DNA of 64,000 nt, taken from assembly GCA_004000515.1 (NCBI GenBank), contig CP034537.1, positions 4,912,001 through 4,976,000 on the forward strand. Reading direction: 5' to 3'. This document shows, piece by piece, positions 29,949 to 40,209 of the stretch. The notes under the pieces are model-generated. The model saw nothing but the letters and a program-made list of their open reading frames with translations. It had not been told where the DNA came from and made no database searches. The stretch's first letter is position 1. Every line of letters begins with the position of its first letter. Both the position numbers and the translations under genes were made by a program. This DNA is from Pseudomonas poae. GTDB taxonomy: Bacteria; Pseudomonadota; Gammaproteobacteria; Pseudomonadales; Pseudomonadaceae.

Positions 29949-31448
29949 CTATCCCAGGTCCTTGAGCAGTGGCGATCCCGCGCCCATGTAGGTGGGAATA
30001 CCGCGCAGCACTCCCTGGAAATTGTTCAGCGGTTCACCGACGGTCATGCCGCGGCTGCCGATGCGGTATTCACGAATGGTCGATTCATGGGAGCCAGTGC
30101 GCTTCTTGATGATCGAAATGGCACGGCGAACTTCACCGATTGCTTCGAAGTAGCGCAGCAGGATGACCGTGTCAGCCAGGTAGGTAATGTCCACCGGCGC
30201 CTGCATATCGCCCACCAACCCATGCTGGGCGACCGTCATGAAGGTGGCTGCGCCTCGGCGGTTGAGGTACAGCAGCAGCTCGTGCATATGCAGGATCAGT
30301 GCGTTTTCTTCCGGCATCGCGGCCTGGTAGCCGTTAACACTGTCGATGACCACTGTCTTGATCCCACGCTCGTCAACGCAACGTCGTACGCGGTGCGAGA
30401 ATTCACCAGGGGATAGCTCAGCGGCGTCTACTTGTTCGATCAGCAGGTTGCCGGTGGCTTGCAAGGCTTCAAGGTCGATGCCCATGTTTTTCATGCGCTC
30501 GAACAACAAACCCAACTCTTCGTCGAAGATAAACAGCGCGGCCTTTTCGCCACGGGCCACGGCGGCGGCGGCGAAGATCATCGAGATCAGCGATTTGCCG
30601 GTGCCGGCAGGCCCCAGAATCAAGCTACTGGAGCCAGTCTCGATCCCGCCGCCCAGTAACGAGTCCAGCTCGGCAATACCGCTGGTCAACGTCTCACGGT
30701 TGTAGCCACCCCGGTGCTCGGCCGCCACCAGGCGCGGGAACACCTGCACGCCACCGTGAACAATGGTGAAGTCGTGGAAGCCGCCCCGGTATTTCTGGCC
30801 ACGGTATTTCACAATCCGCACCCGGCGCCGCTCGGCGCCGTAGTTGGGAGTGAGTTCTTCCAGGCGGATCACACCGTGGGCCACGCTGTGCACGGTTTTA
30901 TCGAGGGATTCGGTGGTGAGGTCGTCCAGCAGCAAGACGGTTGCGTCGTAGCGTACGAAGTAATGCTTGATCGCCAGGATCTGCCGACGGTAACGCAGGG
31001 AGCTTTGTGCCAGCAGGCGGATCTCGGAGAGGCTGTCGACCACCACGCGCGTCGGTTTGACCCGTTCCACCACCTCAAAGATCTGCCGCGTCGCTTCGCC
31101 CAGCTCCAGGTCGGAGGAATACAACAAGCTCTGCTGGTGCTCGGCGTTGAGCAGGCTCTCCGGCGGGGTCAGCTCAAAGATGTGGATGTTCTCATCCAGG
31201 TCCCAGCCGTGGGACTTGGCGCCCTGACGCAATTCGCGCTCGGTTTCGGACAGCGTGATGTAGAGCGAACGTTCACCGTTTTTCGCTCCAGCTTGCAAGA
31301 AATGCAGCGCGACGGTGGTTTTACCGGTACCAGGTTCACCTTCCAGCAGGAACAGGTGGCTGCGTGATAGCCCGCCGGAAAGAATGTCATCAAGACCTTC
31401 GATGCCGGTGGCGGCCTTTTCGTTGAACAGCTCATTGGATGTAGACAA
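29949..31448 (-). CDS. KaiC-family double-domain ATPase
   Basis: Intact, about 499 residues with two RecA-like KaiC domains. Domain 1: GIEGLDDILSGGL, Walker A EGEPGTGKTTVAL, Walker B RVVVDSLSEIRLL. Domain 2: GIAELDSLLGGGI, Walker A GPAGTGKSLISM, DEE at IFDEELGLLF, Walker B TVVIDSVNGYQ. The position matching the cyanobacterial KaiC phospho-pair reads D-I-T-Y-L-A-D. I prefer the TTG start (SerThrSerAsn follows; GAGGG 7 nt upstream) over the GTG 18 nt earlier. kaiA and kaiB are absent, so clock function is not implied; it is probably a signalling partner of the downstream kinase. Confidence 0.9.
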   Translation of the reverse strand: MSTSNELFNEKAATGIEGLDDILSGGLSRSHLFLLEGEPGTGKTTVALHFLQAGAKNGERSLYITLSETERELRQGAKSHGWDLDENIHIFELTPPESLLNAEHQQSLLYSSDLELGEATRQIFEVVERVKPTRVVVDSLSEIRLLAQSSLRYRRQILAIKHYFVRYDATVLLLDDLTTESLDKTVHSVAHGVIRLEELTPNYGAERRRVRIVKYRGQKYRGGFHDFTIVHGGVQVFPRLVAAEHRGGYNRETLTSGIAELDSLLGGGIETGSSSLILGPAGTGKSLISMIFAAAAVARGEKAALFIFDEELGLLFERMKNMGIDLEALQATGNLLIEQVDAAELSPGEFSHRVRRCVDERGIKTVVIDSVNGYQAAMPEENALILHMHELLLYLNRRGAATFMTVAQHGLVGDMQAPVDITYLADTVILLRYFEAIGEVRRAISIIKKRTGSHESTIREYRIGSRGMTVGEPLNNFQGVLRGIPTYMGAGSPLLKDLG

Positions 31449-31600
31449 GGAGTGCCCTCGGGTCACTTACAACAAATAGAGGAGCGCGCCGCCCTGGGCG
31501 CGCCATATTCACTTGACCGTGGCGCCTTGCGCCGGTTCAACGTTTTGTAAGATTTGTACAGCGAGGGCTTGAATTTACAAGTTTTTGTAGCGCAGATGCA

Positions 31601-32659
31601 TCAAAGCCCCTGCTGCAATGCCGGGTCATCCGGGTTCTGTTGCTCCAGTTGCGCAAGCAGCACTTGGACGTTCTGCAACTGGCCACTTTCTGTCCAGTAA
31701 TTGACCAGCAACACCCGCGCCTTGCGATTGGCCGGGTGGCGCTGAATGATCTCTTCCAACTGGCGCTGGGCCGCTTCCAGTTCCTGCTGGGCGTGCAAGG
31801 TGGTGGCCAGGTCGTAGCGGTAATCCTGATTGTCCGGTTCCAGCTCCACCGCTTTGGACAGACCCAGCAAGGCATAGGTGCGCTCGCCATGATGCAGCAG
31901 CCACATGCCCAGGGCATGTTGCAGGTAGGCCGATTCAGGATGGGCCGCCAATTGGCGCGCAAGCAATTGACGCGACTCCTCAGTCTTGCCTTGTTTATCC
32001 AGCAGCTCGATCTGCGCGACCACCGCCTGCAGGTTGTCCGGTTGCAGGCGCATCGCTTGTTCCAACGCGTTTTGCGCATCCGGCAGCAGGGCGCTGTGGA
32101 TGTACAGGCGCGCCAGTTGAATCCAGTTTTCGGCGGTTTCGGGACCGGCCTTGAGCTTTTTCACAAATTCATCCAGCACCTGCTGCAACGGCCCGAAGTA
32201 CAAGCCCAGGGTGTCCGGCGACAGGCCAAGCAGGGCGTTGGCGGCTGCAAACCGCACGCTTTGTTCGGGGTCGTCCAATACAGGGCCGAGCAACAACGTG
32301 CGCTGGCCGCTGGGGACCAGGCCGACAATGCTATGAATGGCGGCTTCACGCACCAACGGCGACTCGTTGGCCAGGTCCTTGTCAGCCAGCTTCAGTGCTT
32401 GCGGGCTGGGGTAGTTGGGCAGTTCGGCATGCAGGGCGGCGCGACGCTCGGGCGAGAGGTCCGGTCGGCCCAATTGTTGATACAGCACGCGTGCGGCCCC
32501 TGGCTCACCGTTATGCGCCTGTTTCAGCGCTTTGGAGTAACCATGGGCAATCGCAGGAGGCACCACCACCGGCGTGGCGCGGGAAAAGTACCAGGTGACC
32601 AACACAACCAACAACAGGGCGCACAGGCCGAAAAGGGCGTTACGGCGTGACTTTGACAT
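31601..32659 (-). CDS. Membrane-anchored HEAT/TPR repeat protein
   Basis: Intact, 352 residues. An N-terminal signal anchor (NALFGLCALLLVVLVTWYF) is followed by HEAT-like repeats (ESPLVREAAIHSIVGLV, DPEQSVRFAAANALLGL) and then four or more TPR units (AENWIQLARLYIHSALLPDAQ, SAYLQHALGMWLLHHGERTYA, DYRYDLATTLHAQQELEAAQ, KARVLLVNYWTESGQLQ). This repeat order is also the C-terminal half of multihaem cytochromes like the one at 1-359, but no CxxCH is present here. Likely a periplasmic protein-interaction scaffold. Start chosen at MSKSRR. Confidence 0.8.
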   Translation of the reverse strand: MSKSRRNALFGLCALLLVVLVTWYFSRATPVVVPPAIAHGYSKALKQAHNGEPGAARVLYQQLGRPDLSPERRAALHAELPNYPSPQALKLADKDLANESPLVREAAIHSIVGLVPSGQRTLLLGPVLDDPEQSVRFAAANALLGLSPDTLGLYFGPLQQVLDEFVKKLKAGPETAENWIQLARLYIHSALLPDAQNALEQAMRLQPDNLQAVVAQIELLDKQGKTEESRQLLARQLAAHPESAYLQHALGMWLLHHGERTYALLGLSKAVELEPDNQDYRYDLATTLHAQQELEAAQRQLEEIIQRHPANRKARVLLVNYWTESGQLQNVQVLLAQLEQQNPDDPALQQGL

Positions 32660-32724
32660 GCAGGCGTCCGAGCTATCGCAAAGCCGCAAGCTTCGGTCAG
32701 ACCACTGCGAGTGTCAAACCTGAG

Positions 32725-33648
32725 TCAGGTGAGTACGTATTCCACCGGTTCCTGGGCGGGCGGCAAAGGCTGGCCAAGCGCCGCGAGCACTTCCCGTTCC
32801 AGGGTGCGCACGATGGCATTGCAGGGCAGGTCGTTTTCGTCGAAGCCGAAGGGGTCTTCGAGGTCATCGCCAATTTCATCGAGGCCAAAGAACGTGTAGC
32901 TGACGATGGCGGTAAAGACCGGCGTAAGCCAACCCAGCGGCTCGGCCATGGCAAACGGCAACAGGATGCAGAACAGGTAAATGGTGCGGTGCAACAGCAA
33001 GGTGTAGGGGAACGGCAGCGGCGTGGTTTTGATCCGCTCGCACGAGGCTTGCACCTGGCTCAAGCTCACCAGGCGTGCCTCCAACTGGGTGTAGCGCCAT
33101 TCGCTGATCACGCCACGTTCCGCCAGCTCGGAAAACCGTGCCCCGACGCGTTGCAGCACTTTGTCCGGAAGGTTCGGATGGTTGGCGTCCACTTCGATCC
33201 AGGGCTTTATGGCCTGGGCTTCATCTTCAACGCGCAAACGTGCGATCAAGCCATGGGCAAAACCACATAGGCCGCGCAGCAGGCCTGCGCGCTCTGCCGG
33301 ATCGCTGAGCACCTGGGTTTCGCGGATCAGCGAGCGTACATCGATGATCATCTGCCCCAGTTGCTTGCGGCCTTCCCACCAACGGTCATAGCAGGCGTTG
33401 TTGCGAAAACTCATGAAGATCGACAGCGACAGGCCCAGCAGCGTGAACGGCGTGGCGTTGACCTTGGAGAAGTACGCGGGGTGCAGGGTTTCCACCAGCA
33501 CGATCACCGAGGCCAACAACGTAACCAACAGGCTGCGCAGGGCGATGCGCTTGGCGATCGACCCTTTGAGGGAAAACAGGATACCCAGGAGGTTGGGTTT
33601 GGGGCGGACAATCATCGCAGGAAGGGCTTCTTCGGTGGCGCAGGCCAT
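32725..33648 (-). CDS. Bestrophin-like (UPF0187/YneE) membrane protein
   Basis: Intact, 307 residues. Family hallmarks: an early membrane segment (LLVTLLASVIVLVETL), FTLLGLSLSIFMSFRNNACYDRWWEGRK, a central hydrophobic pair (FPYTLLLHRTIYLFCILLPFAM; LTPVFTAIVSYTFFGLDEIG), and the acidic EDPFGFDENDLPCNAI near the end. Bacterial bestrophins form pentameric ion channels, generally cation-selective. An internal ATG (MIVRPK, 33615) is an alternative start. Stands alone between the TPR gene and the divergent SDR gene. Confidence 0.9.
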   Translation of the reverse strand: MACATEEALPAMIVRPKPNLLGILFSLKGSIAKRIALRSLLVTLLASVIVLVETLHPAYFSKVNATPFTLLGLSLSIFMSFRNNACYDRWWEGRKQLGQMIIDVRSLIRETQVLSDPAERAGLLRGLCGFAHGLIARLRVEDEAQAIKPWIEVDANHPNLPDKVLQRVGARFSELAERGVISEWRYTQLEARLVSLSQVQASCERIKTTPLPFPYTLLLHRTIYLFCILLPFAMAEPLGWLTPVFTAIVSYTFFGLDEIGDDLEDPFGFDENDLPCNAIVRTLEREVLAALGQPLPPAQEPVEYVLT

Positions 33649-33817
33649 CAGGTTAGAAGTATGCGCGCAGGGCGTCCAATCGCTTGGGCTGACTAACTGA
33701 TCAGCGGGATCGATGACTGGCCAAAGCAGTCAGGCATATTGAAGGCTTTGACCATTGCTGCGCTGGCGTGCCGGGGCGACTATTTGGCGATTCGGACAGT
33801 CCAAGGACACAACAATA

Positions 33818-34585
33818 ATGCAGATTGAAAACAAGGTCTTCCTGGTCAGCGGCGGCGCTTCGGGCCTCGGTGCGGCCACCGCTGAAATGCTCGTCGCGGC
33901 GGGTGCCAAGGTGATGCTGGTGGACTTGAATGCCGACGCAGTAGCGGCCAAGGCCAAGCAGCTGGGGGATAACGCCCGCAGCTCGGTGGCAGATATCAGT
34001 CAGGAAGCTGCGGCCGAAGCCGCAGTACAAGCGACCGTCGCAGCCTTTGGAGGCCTGCATGGCCTGGTGAACTGCGCTGGCGTGGTGCGCGGCGAGAAGA
34101 TCCTCGGCAAGAACGGCCCGCATGCATTGGCAAGCTTCGCCCAAGTCATCAACGTCAACCTGATCGGCAGCTTCAACCTGCTGCGCCTGGCGGCTGCGGC
34201 CATTGCCGAAACCGAAGCGAATGCCGACGGCGAACGTGGCGTGATCATCAACACCGCCTCGGTGGCTGCGTTTGACGGGCAGATCGGCCAGGCAGCGTAT
34301 GCCGCCTCAAAAGGCGCAATTGCCAGCCTCACGTTGCCCGCTGCCCGTGAACTGGCGCGTTTCGGCATCCGCGTGATGACCATCGCTCCCGGCATTTTCG
34401 AAACCCCGATGATGGCGGGCATGACCCCGGAAGTCCGCGATTCCCTGGCCGCCGGCGTTCCGTTCCCGCCGCGCCTGGGTAAACCTGCCGAATACGCCGC
34501 ACTGGTGCGGCATATCATTGAAAACAGCATGCTCAATGGCGAGGTGATCCGTCTCGACGGCGCCTTGCGCATGGCGGCCAAGTAA
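33818..34585 (+). CDS. Short-chain dehydrogenase, 3-hydroxyacyl-CoA dehydrogenase type 2-like
   Basis: Intact, 255 residues. NAD-binding glycine motif [20 protein letters not shown] in [10 protein letters not shown], active-site Tyr-Lys in [13 protein letters not shown], catalytic Ser in [10 protein letters not shown]. The late segment [17 protein letters not shown] is typical of the HSD17B10/2-methyl-3-hydroxybutyryl-CoA dehydrogenase group. Followed by thiolase, acyl-CoA dehydrogenase and enoyl-CoA hydratase genes, it fits the oxidation of (2S,3S)-2-methyl-3-hydroxybutyryl-CoA in isoleucine breakdown. AAGGAC lies upstream. Confidence 0.9.
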   Translation: MQIENKVFLVSGGASGLGAATAEMLVAAGAKVMLVDLNADAVAAKAKQLGDNARSSVADISQEAAAEAAVQATVAAFGGLHGLVNCAGVVRGEKILGKNGPHALASFAQVINVNLIGSFNLLRLAAAAIAETEANADGERGVIINTASVAAFDGQIGQAAYAASKGAIASLTLPAARELARFGIRVMTIAPGIFETPMMAGMTPEVRDSLAAGVPFPPRLGKPAEYAALVRHIIENSMLNGEVIRLDGALRMAAK

Positions 34586-34597
34586 GGAGTATTTGCC

Positions 34598-35781
34598 ATG
34601 ACTGATCCCATCGTAATTGTCAGCGCCGTGCGAACGCCCATGGGCGGATTCCAGGGCGACCTCAAGACCTGACGGCGCCACAGCTGGGCGCTGCCGCGAT
34701 TCGTGCCGCTGTCGAGCGCGCCGGTATTGCCACCGATGCCGTGGATGAAGTGTTGTTTGGCTGCGTGCTGCCGGCCGGTCTCGGCCAGGCGCCAGCACGG
34801 CAGGCCGCCTTGGGCGCAGGGCTGGACAAGTCCACCCGTTGCACCACCCTCAACAAAATGTGCGGTTCGGGCATGGAAGCGGCGATTCTCGCGCATGACT
34901 CTCTGCTGGCCGGCAGCGCCGACGTGGTGATCGCTGGCGGCATGGAAAGCATGTCCAACGCGCCGTACCTGCTGGACCGCGCTCGCAGCGGTTACCGCAT
35001 GGGCCATGGCCGTGTGCTCGATCACATGTTCCTCGACGGCCTTGAAGACGCCTACGACAAGGGCCGCCTCATGGGCACCTTTGCCGAGGATTGCGCCGAA
35101 CACAACGGCTTTACCCGCGAGGCCCAGGACGCCTTCGCCATCGCCTCCCTGACCCGTGCGCAGGAAGCCATTGCCCACGGCAGCTTCGCCGCCGAGATTG
35201 TCCCGGTGCAGGTCACCGTGGGCAAAGAGCAGAAAACCATCCTGCACGACGAGCAGCCGCCTAAAGCCAAGCTGGACAAGATCGCCAGCCTGAAACCGGC
35301 GTTCCGTGAAGGGGGTACGGTCACTGCGGCCAACTCCAGCTCGATTTCCGACGGTGCGGCAGCGCTGCTGTTGATGCGCCAGTCCGAGGCCGCCAAGCGT
35401 GGGCTCAAGCCACTGGCGGTGATCCATGGCCACGCAGCGTTCGCCGATGAACCGGGACTGTTCCCAGTAGCGCCGGTGGGTGCGATCCGCAAGCTGATGA
35501 CCAAGACCGGCTGGAACCTTGACCAAGTGGACTTGTTCGAGATCAATGAAGCCTTCGCTGTGGTGAGCCTGGTGACCATGAGCAAACTGGAGATCCCCCA
35601 CGACAAGGTGAATATCCACGGCGGCGCTTGCGCCTTGGGCCATCCGATTGGCGCGTCAGGTGCGCGGATCCTGGTGACCTTGCTCTCGGCCCTGCGCCAG
35701 AAAGGCCTCACGCGTGGCGTTGCGGCCATCTGTATCGGCGGTGGTGAAGCCACGGCCATGGCTGTCGAATGCCTGTACTAA
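34598..35781 (+). CDS. Acetyl-CoA acetyltransferase (thiolase)
   Basis: About 394 residues. Cleaves 3-ketoacyl-CoA with CoA to release acetyl-CoA. Active-site Cys in LNKMCGSGMEAAI, His in NEAFAVV (conserved block EINEAFAVVSLV) and GGACALGHPIGASGARI with the second Cys and His. A single-base loss near 34672 truncates the reading frame after GGFQGDLK; the continuation LTAPQLGAAAIRAAVER is the normal next segment. It follows the SDR by 12 nt and likely performs the last step of isoleucine breakdown (2-methylacetoacetyl-CoA thiolysis). Confidence 0.92.
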
Positions 35782-35793
35782 GGACTGATCACC

Positions 35794-36921
35794 ATGCTGC
35801 CCAATGACGAACAGCTGCAAATCAGCGATGCCGCCCGGCAATTCGCCCAAGAGCGCCTGAAGCCTTTCGCTGCCGAATGGGATCGCGAGCATCGCTTTCC
35901 CAAGGAAGCCATCGGAGAAATGGCCGAACTGGGCTTTTTCGGCATGCTGGTGCCCGAACAGTGGGGCGGTTGCGACACCGGCTACCTGGCCTACGCCATG
36001 GCCTTGGAAGAAATCGCCGCCGGCGACGGCGCCTGCTCGACCATCATGAGCGTGCACAACTCGGTGGGTTGCGTGCCGATCCTCAAGTTCGGCAACGACC
36101 ACCAGAAAGAACAGTTCCTCAAGCCCCTGGCCAGTGGCGCCATGCTCGGCGCCTTTGCCTTGACCGAACCCCAGGCCGGCTCCGACGCCAGCAGCCTGAA
36201 AACCCGCGCACGCCTGGAAGGCGACCACTACGTGCTCAATGGCTGCAAGCAGTTCATTACCTCCGGGCAAAACGCCGGGGTCGTGATTGTGTTTGCGGTG
36301 ACCGACCCTGCGGCGGGCAAACGCGGGATCAGCGCATTCATCGTGCCGACCGATTTGCCGGGCTACACGGTGGCGCGGGTCGAGGACAAGCTCGGCCAGC
36401 ACGCGTCGGATACTTGCCAGATCCTGTTTGAAGACGTGAAAGTGCCCGTGGCGAATCGGTTGGGTGAGGAGGGCGAAGGCTACAAGATCGCCCTGGCCAA
36501 CCTGGAAGGTGGCCGCGTAGGTATCGCTTCGCAAGCGGTGGGCATGGCCCGCGCGGCCTTTGAAGCGGCGCGCGACTATGCGCGTGAGCGTGAAAAGCTT
36601 CGGCAAGGCGATCATCGAACACCAGGCCGTGGCCTTTCGTTTGGCCGACATGGCTACGCAAATCGCCGTTGCCCGGCAGATGGTGCACTACGCTGCCGCG
36701 CTGCGTGACAGCGGCAAGCCGGCACTGGTCGAAGCGTCCATGGCCAAGCTGTTTGCCTCGGAAATGGCCGAGAAAGTCTGCTCGGCCGCCTTGCAAACCC
36801 TCGGTGGTTACGGTTACCTGAGCGACTTCCCCTGGAACGGATCTACCGCGATGTGCGGGTCTGCCAGATTTACGAAGGCACCAGCGATATTCAACGCATG
36901 GTCATCTCACGCAATCTCTAA
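35794..36921 (+). CDS. Acyl-CoA dehydrogenase (short/branched chain)
   Basis: About 376 residues, FAD enzyme forming a 2-enoyl-CoA. Typical blocks are [86 protein letters not shown] and the catalytic-Glu segment [16 protein letters not shown]. Slips near 36597 and 36832 break the frame. It begins 12 nt after the thiolase. In this operon it would act on 2-methylbutyryl-CoA, feeding the hydratase, SDR and thiolase. Confidence 0.92.
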
Positions 36922-36932
36922 GGAGCCGATAC

Positions 36933-37705
36933 ATGAGTTACGAAACCATTTTGCTCGAAGTCCAGGGCCGCGTCGGGCTGATTACCCTCAATCGCCCGCA
37001 AGCCCTGAACGCGTTGAACGCCCAACTGGTCAGCGAACTGAACCAGGCGTTGGATGGCCTGGAAGCCAACCCTGAGATTGGCTGCATCGTGCTGACCGGC
37101 TCGAAAAAGCCTTCGCCGCCGGCGCCGATATCAAGGAAATGGCCGAGCTGACCTACCCGCAGATCTACCTCGACGACCTGTTCAGCGACAGCGACCGCGT
37201 GGCGAACCGCCGCAAGCCGATCATCGCCGCAGTCAATGGCTTTGCCCTTGGTGGCGGCTGTGAGCTGGCGTTGATGTGCGATTTCATCCTGGCGGGCGAC
37301 ACGGCCAAGTTTGGCCAACCGGAAATCAACCTCGGCGTACTGCCAGGCATGGGCGGCACCCAGCGCCTGACCCGCGCCGTGGGCAAGGCCAAGGCTATGG
37401 AAATGTGCCTGACCGGCCGTTTTATCGATGCGGTGGAGGCGGAGCGTTGCGGTATTGTCGCGCGTATCGTGCCGGCCGATGAACTGCTGGAAGAGGCCTT
37501 GAAAGTGGCCACGCTGATTGCCGGTAAGTCGGTGCCGATCAGCATGATGGTCAAGGAAAGTGTGAACCGCGCGTTTGAAGTGAGCCTGTCGGAAGGCGTG
37601 CGCTTTGAGCGTCGCGTATTCCATGCGGCGTTTGCGACGCTGGATCAGAAGGAAGGCATGGCTGCGTTCGTAGCCAAGCGCACGCCCGACTTCAAGGACA
37701 AATAA
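36933..37705 (+). CDS. Enoyl-CoA hydratase
   Basis: About 257 residues, crotonase fold. Adds water to 2-enoyl-CoA. Visible motifs: [27 protein letters not shown] (oxyanion hole), [16 protein letters not shown] with a catalytic Glu, and [20 protein letters not shown] with the second. One base is missing near 37108 in an AAAAA/GG stretch, splitting it after LTGSKK. It starts 11 nt after the acyl-CoA dehydrogenase with AGGAG upstream and ends the plus-strand set. Confidence 0.93.
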
Positions 37706-37733
37706 CCCGATCCCAACAACACCGGGATTCAAA

Positions 37734-37820
37734 TGTGGGAGCTGGCTTGCCTGCGATAGCGTGACCTCGGTCTTACTGGTTAACCGAGGTGTCTGCATCG
37801 CAGGCAAGCCAGCTCCCACA
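37734..37820. repeat. REP palindrome between convergent operons
   Basis: A perfect 24-bp inverted repeat: 37734-37757 (TGTGGGAGCTGGCTTGCCTG plus CGAT) and 37797-37820. The loop contains a second short inverted pair (ACCTCGGT / ACCGAGGT). Located between the hydratase stop and the stop of the minus-strand acyl-CoA dehydrogenase, it is well placed as a bidirectional terminator or mRNA stabiliser. Confidence 0.9.
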
Positions 37821-37837
37821 CTTTTATGTGTAGCGGT

Positions 37838-38987
37838 TTAGAGTTGATAGTGCTTGAGCTCGCGAGCAATCACCATTCGCTGAATCTCACTGGTCCCTTC
37901 ATAAATCTGCGTGATCCGCGCATCCCGGTAGTAGCGCTCCACCGGGTAATCCTCCAGATACCCATACCCGCCATGAATCTGCATCGCTGACGAGCAGACC
38001 TTCTCCGCCATTTCCGAAGCAAACAGCTTGGCCTGGGAGGCTTCCGACAGGCAGGGTTTACCGGCACTGCGCAGACGTGCCGCGTGCAGGATCAGCAGGC
38101 GGGCGGCATTCAGGCGGGTTTGCATGTCGGCCAGCAGGTTGGCCACGCTCTGGTGCTCGATGATGGCTTTGTCGAACTGCACACGGTCACGGGCGTAGGC
38201 CAGCGCCGCTTCGAATGCTGCACGGGCGATGCCCAAGGCCTGGGCGGCAATGCCAATGCGGCCGCCTTCCAGGTTCGACAGCGCGATGGCCAGGCCTTTA
38301 CCGCGCTCACCGAGCAGGTTGGCTTCGGGCACTGTGCATTGGTTGAGGGTCACGGCGCAGGTATCCGAGGCGCGGATGCCCATCTTGTGTTCGGTGCGGT
38401 CTACCACAAAGCCTGCAGTATTCGTCGGTACCAGGAACGCAGAGATGCCTTTTTGCCCAGTTCCGGGTCGGTCACGGCGAACACAATCGCCAACTTCGCG
38501 CGCTTGCCGTTGCTGACGAACTGCTTGGCGCCATTGATTACCCACTGGCCGTCGCGCAGTTCGGCGCGGGTGCGCAGGTTGTGGGCTTCGGAGCCGGCTT
38601 GCGGTTCGGTCAGGCAGAAGCAGCCAATCGCCTGGCCGCTGGCGAGGTCGGCGAGCCAGGTCTGTTTCTGTTCGGGTGTGCCGTAGTTGAGGATCGGCCC
38701 GCAACCCACTGAATTATGGATACTCATCAGCGCGCCAGTGGCGCCATCCCCGGCGGAAATCTCTTCAACGGCGAGGGCATACGCTACATAGTCGACGTAG
38801 GTACCGCCCCATTCTTCGGGTACCACCATGCCCAGCAGGCCGAGCTCACCCATTTTCGCGACCAGAGCGTCGTCAATCCAGCCGGCTTTCTCCCAGGCTT
38901 GCGCATGGGGGCGATTTCGCCACGGGCAAAGTCGCGCGCCATGTCACGGATCATCACTTGTTCTTCAGTGTATTCAATGTCTTGCAT
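37838..38987 (-). CDS. Acyl-CoA dehydrogenase (isobutyryl-CoA dehydrogenase-like)
   Basis: About 383 residues. Blocks: [121 protein letters not shown] and [18 protein letters not shown] with the catalytic Glu. Slips near 38907 and 38435. It lies immediately upstream of nothing else on its strand but directly downstream of the 3-hydroxyisobutyryl-CoA hydrolase gene (3-nt gap), so isobutyryl-CoA oxidation in valine breakdown is the best guess. Confidence 0.9.
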
Positions 38988-38990
38988 GGC

Positions 38991-40092
38991 TTAGTTCGCA
39001 ACCTGCTCGAAGTGATGAAAGAAGCTCTCGACATGGCTGGCGTCCAGCCCGTCGAGGGTGGGAGGGTTCCAGCGCGGGGTCTTGTCCTTGTCGATGATCA
39101 GGGCGCGCACGCCTTCGATCAGGTCGCCGCGTTCGAACCATTGGCGGTCCAGGTGCAGTTCGAGGGCAAAGCAGTGCTCAACGGCAAGCGCCGACCACGG
39201 CGCAGCATTTGAAGGGTCACGGCCATGGCCAGGGGCGAACGGGTTTGCATCAGGTTGGCGGTGGTCACGGCCCATTCATGGCTGTCGGCGACAGTGACGG
39301 CCTGCAACTGTTCGACGATGCTCGGCACATCCGGCAGGGCAAAGAAGTGGTCGATGGCCGGGCGCAAGGCTGCCAGCGGCGCGTCTGGCAGTTGCTGCAC
39401 CGCCAGTTTGGCAAGCAGGCCTTGCAGGTCTTTGAGGGGGGAGTCGTGCCAGTGCAGGCGGTCGAGTTTCTGATTCAGGTCGTCAAGCTTGGCACTGTCG
39501 ATGTACCAGTCCGCCAGCCCGCAATACAACGCGTCCGCCGCACGGATTTGAACCCCGGTAACGCCCAGGTAAGTCCCCAGTTCGCCGGGAATGCGTGACA
39601 GGAAATAACTGCCGCCCACGTCCGGGAAGTACCCGATGGCGGTTTCCGGCATGGCCAGGCGGCTGCGCTCGGTGACCACGCGTAAGTCGGCGCCTTGCAC
39701 CAGCCCCATGCCGCCGCCCAGCACAAATCCGTCCATCAGTGCCAGGACGGGCTTGCGGTAGTGGTGGATGAGCAGGTCGAGTGCGTACTCCTCGACGAAA
39801 AAGTCTTGGTGGAGCGTGTCGCCGCTTTTAAAGCTGTCATACAGGGAACGGATGTCGCCGCCGGCGCAAAAGCCTTCTCGCCAGCGCCATGCAGGACGAC
39901 GGCGTACACCGCCGGGTCATCGGCCCAGGCCTGCAGCTGACGGGTGAGGCTGCGAACCATGTCCAGGGTAATGGCGTTCAAGCCGGCGGGGCGATTGAGG
40001 GTGAGGTGGCCGATGTGGTTGCGGACGTCGGCCAGCACCTCTTCTGAACCTGTATCGATGCGGCGTGCCTCGGATGAAACCTGAGCAGTCAT
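38991..40092 (-). CDS. 3-hydroxyisobutyryl-CoA hydrolase
   Basis: About 367 residues, a crotonase-fold thioesterase of valine catabolism. NHIGHLTLNRPAGLNAITLDM at the N-terminus, CAGGDIRSLYDSFK (after a slip near 39870), FVEEYALDLLIHHYRKPVLA, GFVLGGGMGLVQGADLRV, MPETAIGYFPDVGGSYFLSR and a C-terminal EGVRALIIDKDKTPRWNP, which is diagnostic of HIBYL-CoA hydrolases over ordinary hydratases. A second slip near 39195. Start ATG at 40090-40092 with GGAGTTAGAG upstream. Confidence 0.92.
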
Positions 40093-40209
40093 CTCTAACT
40101 CCCTGCTTTTATTGTTCTTTATCAAGAGGTTCGCGGACGAACCATCTTGTGATCGTACCAGTGCAAATTTGCCCAGTACAACCCGGAATCATGCAGGTCG
40201 TTTTTGCAT

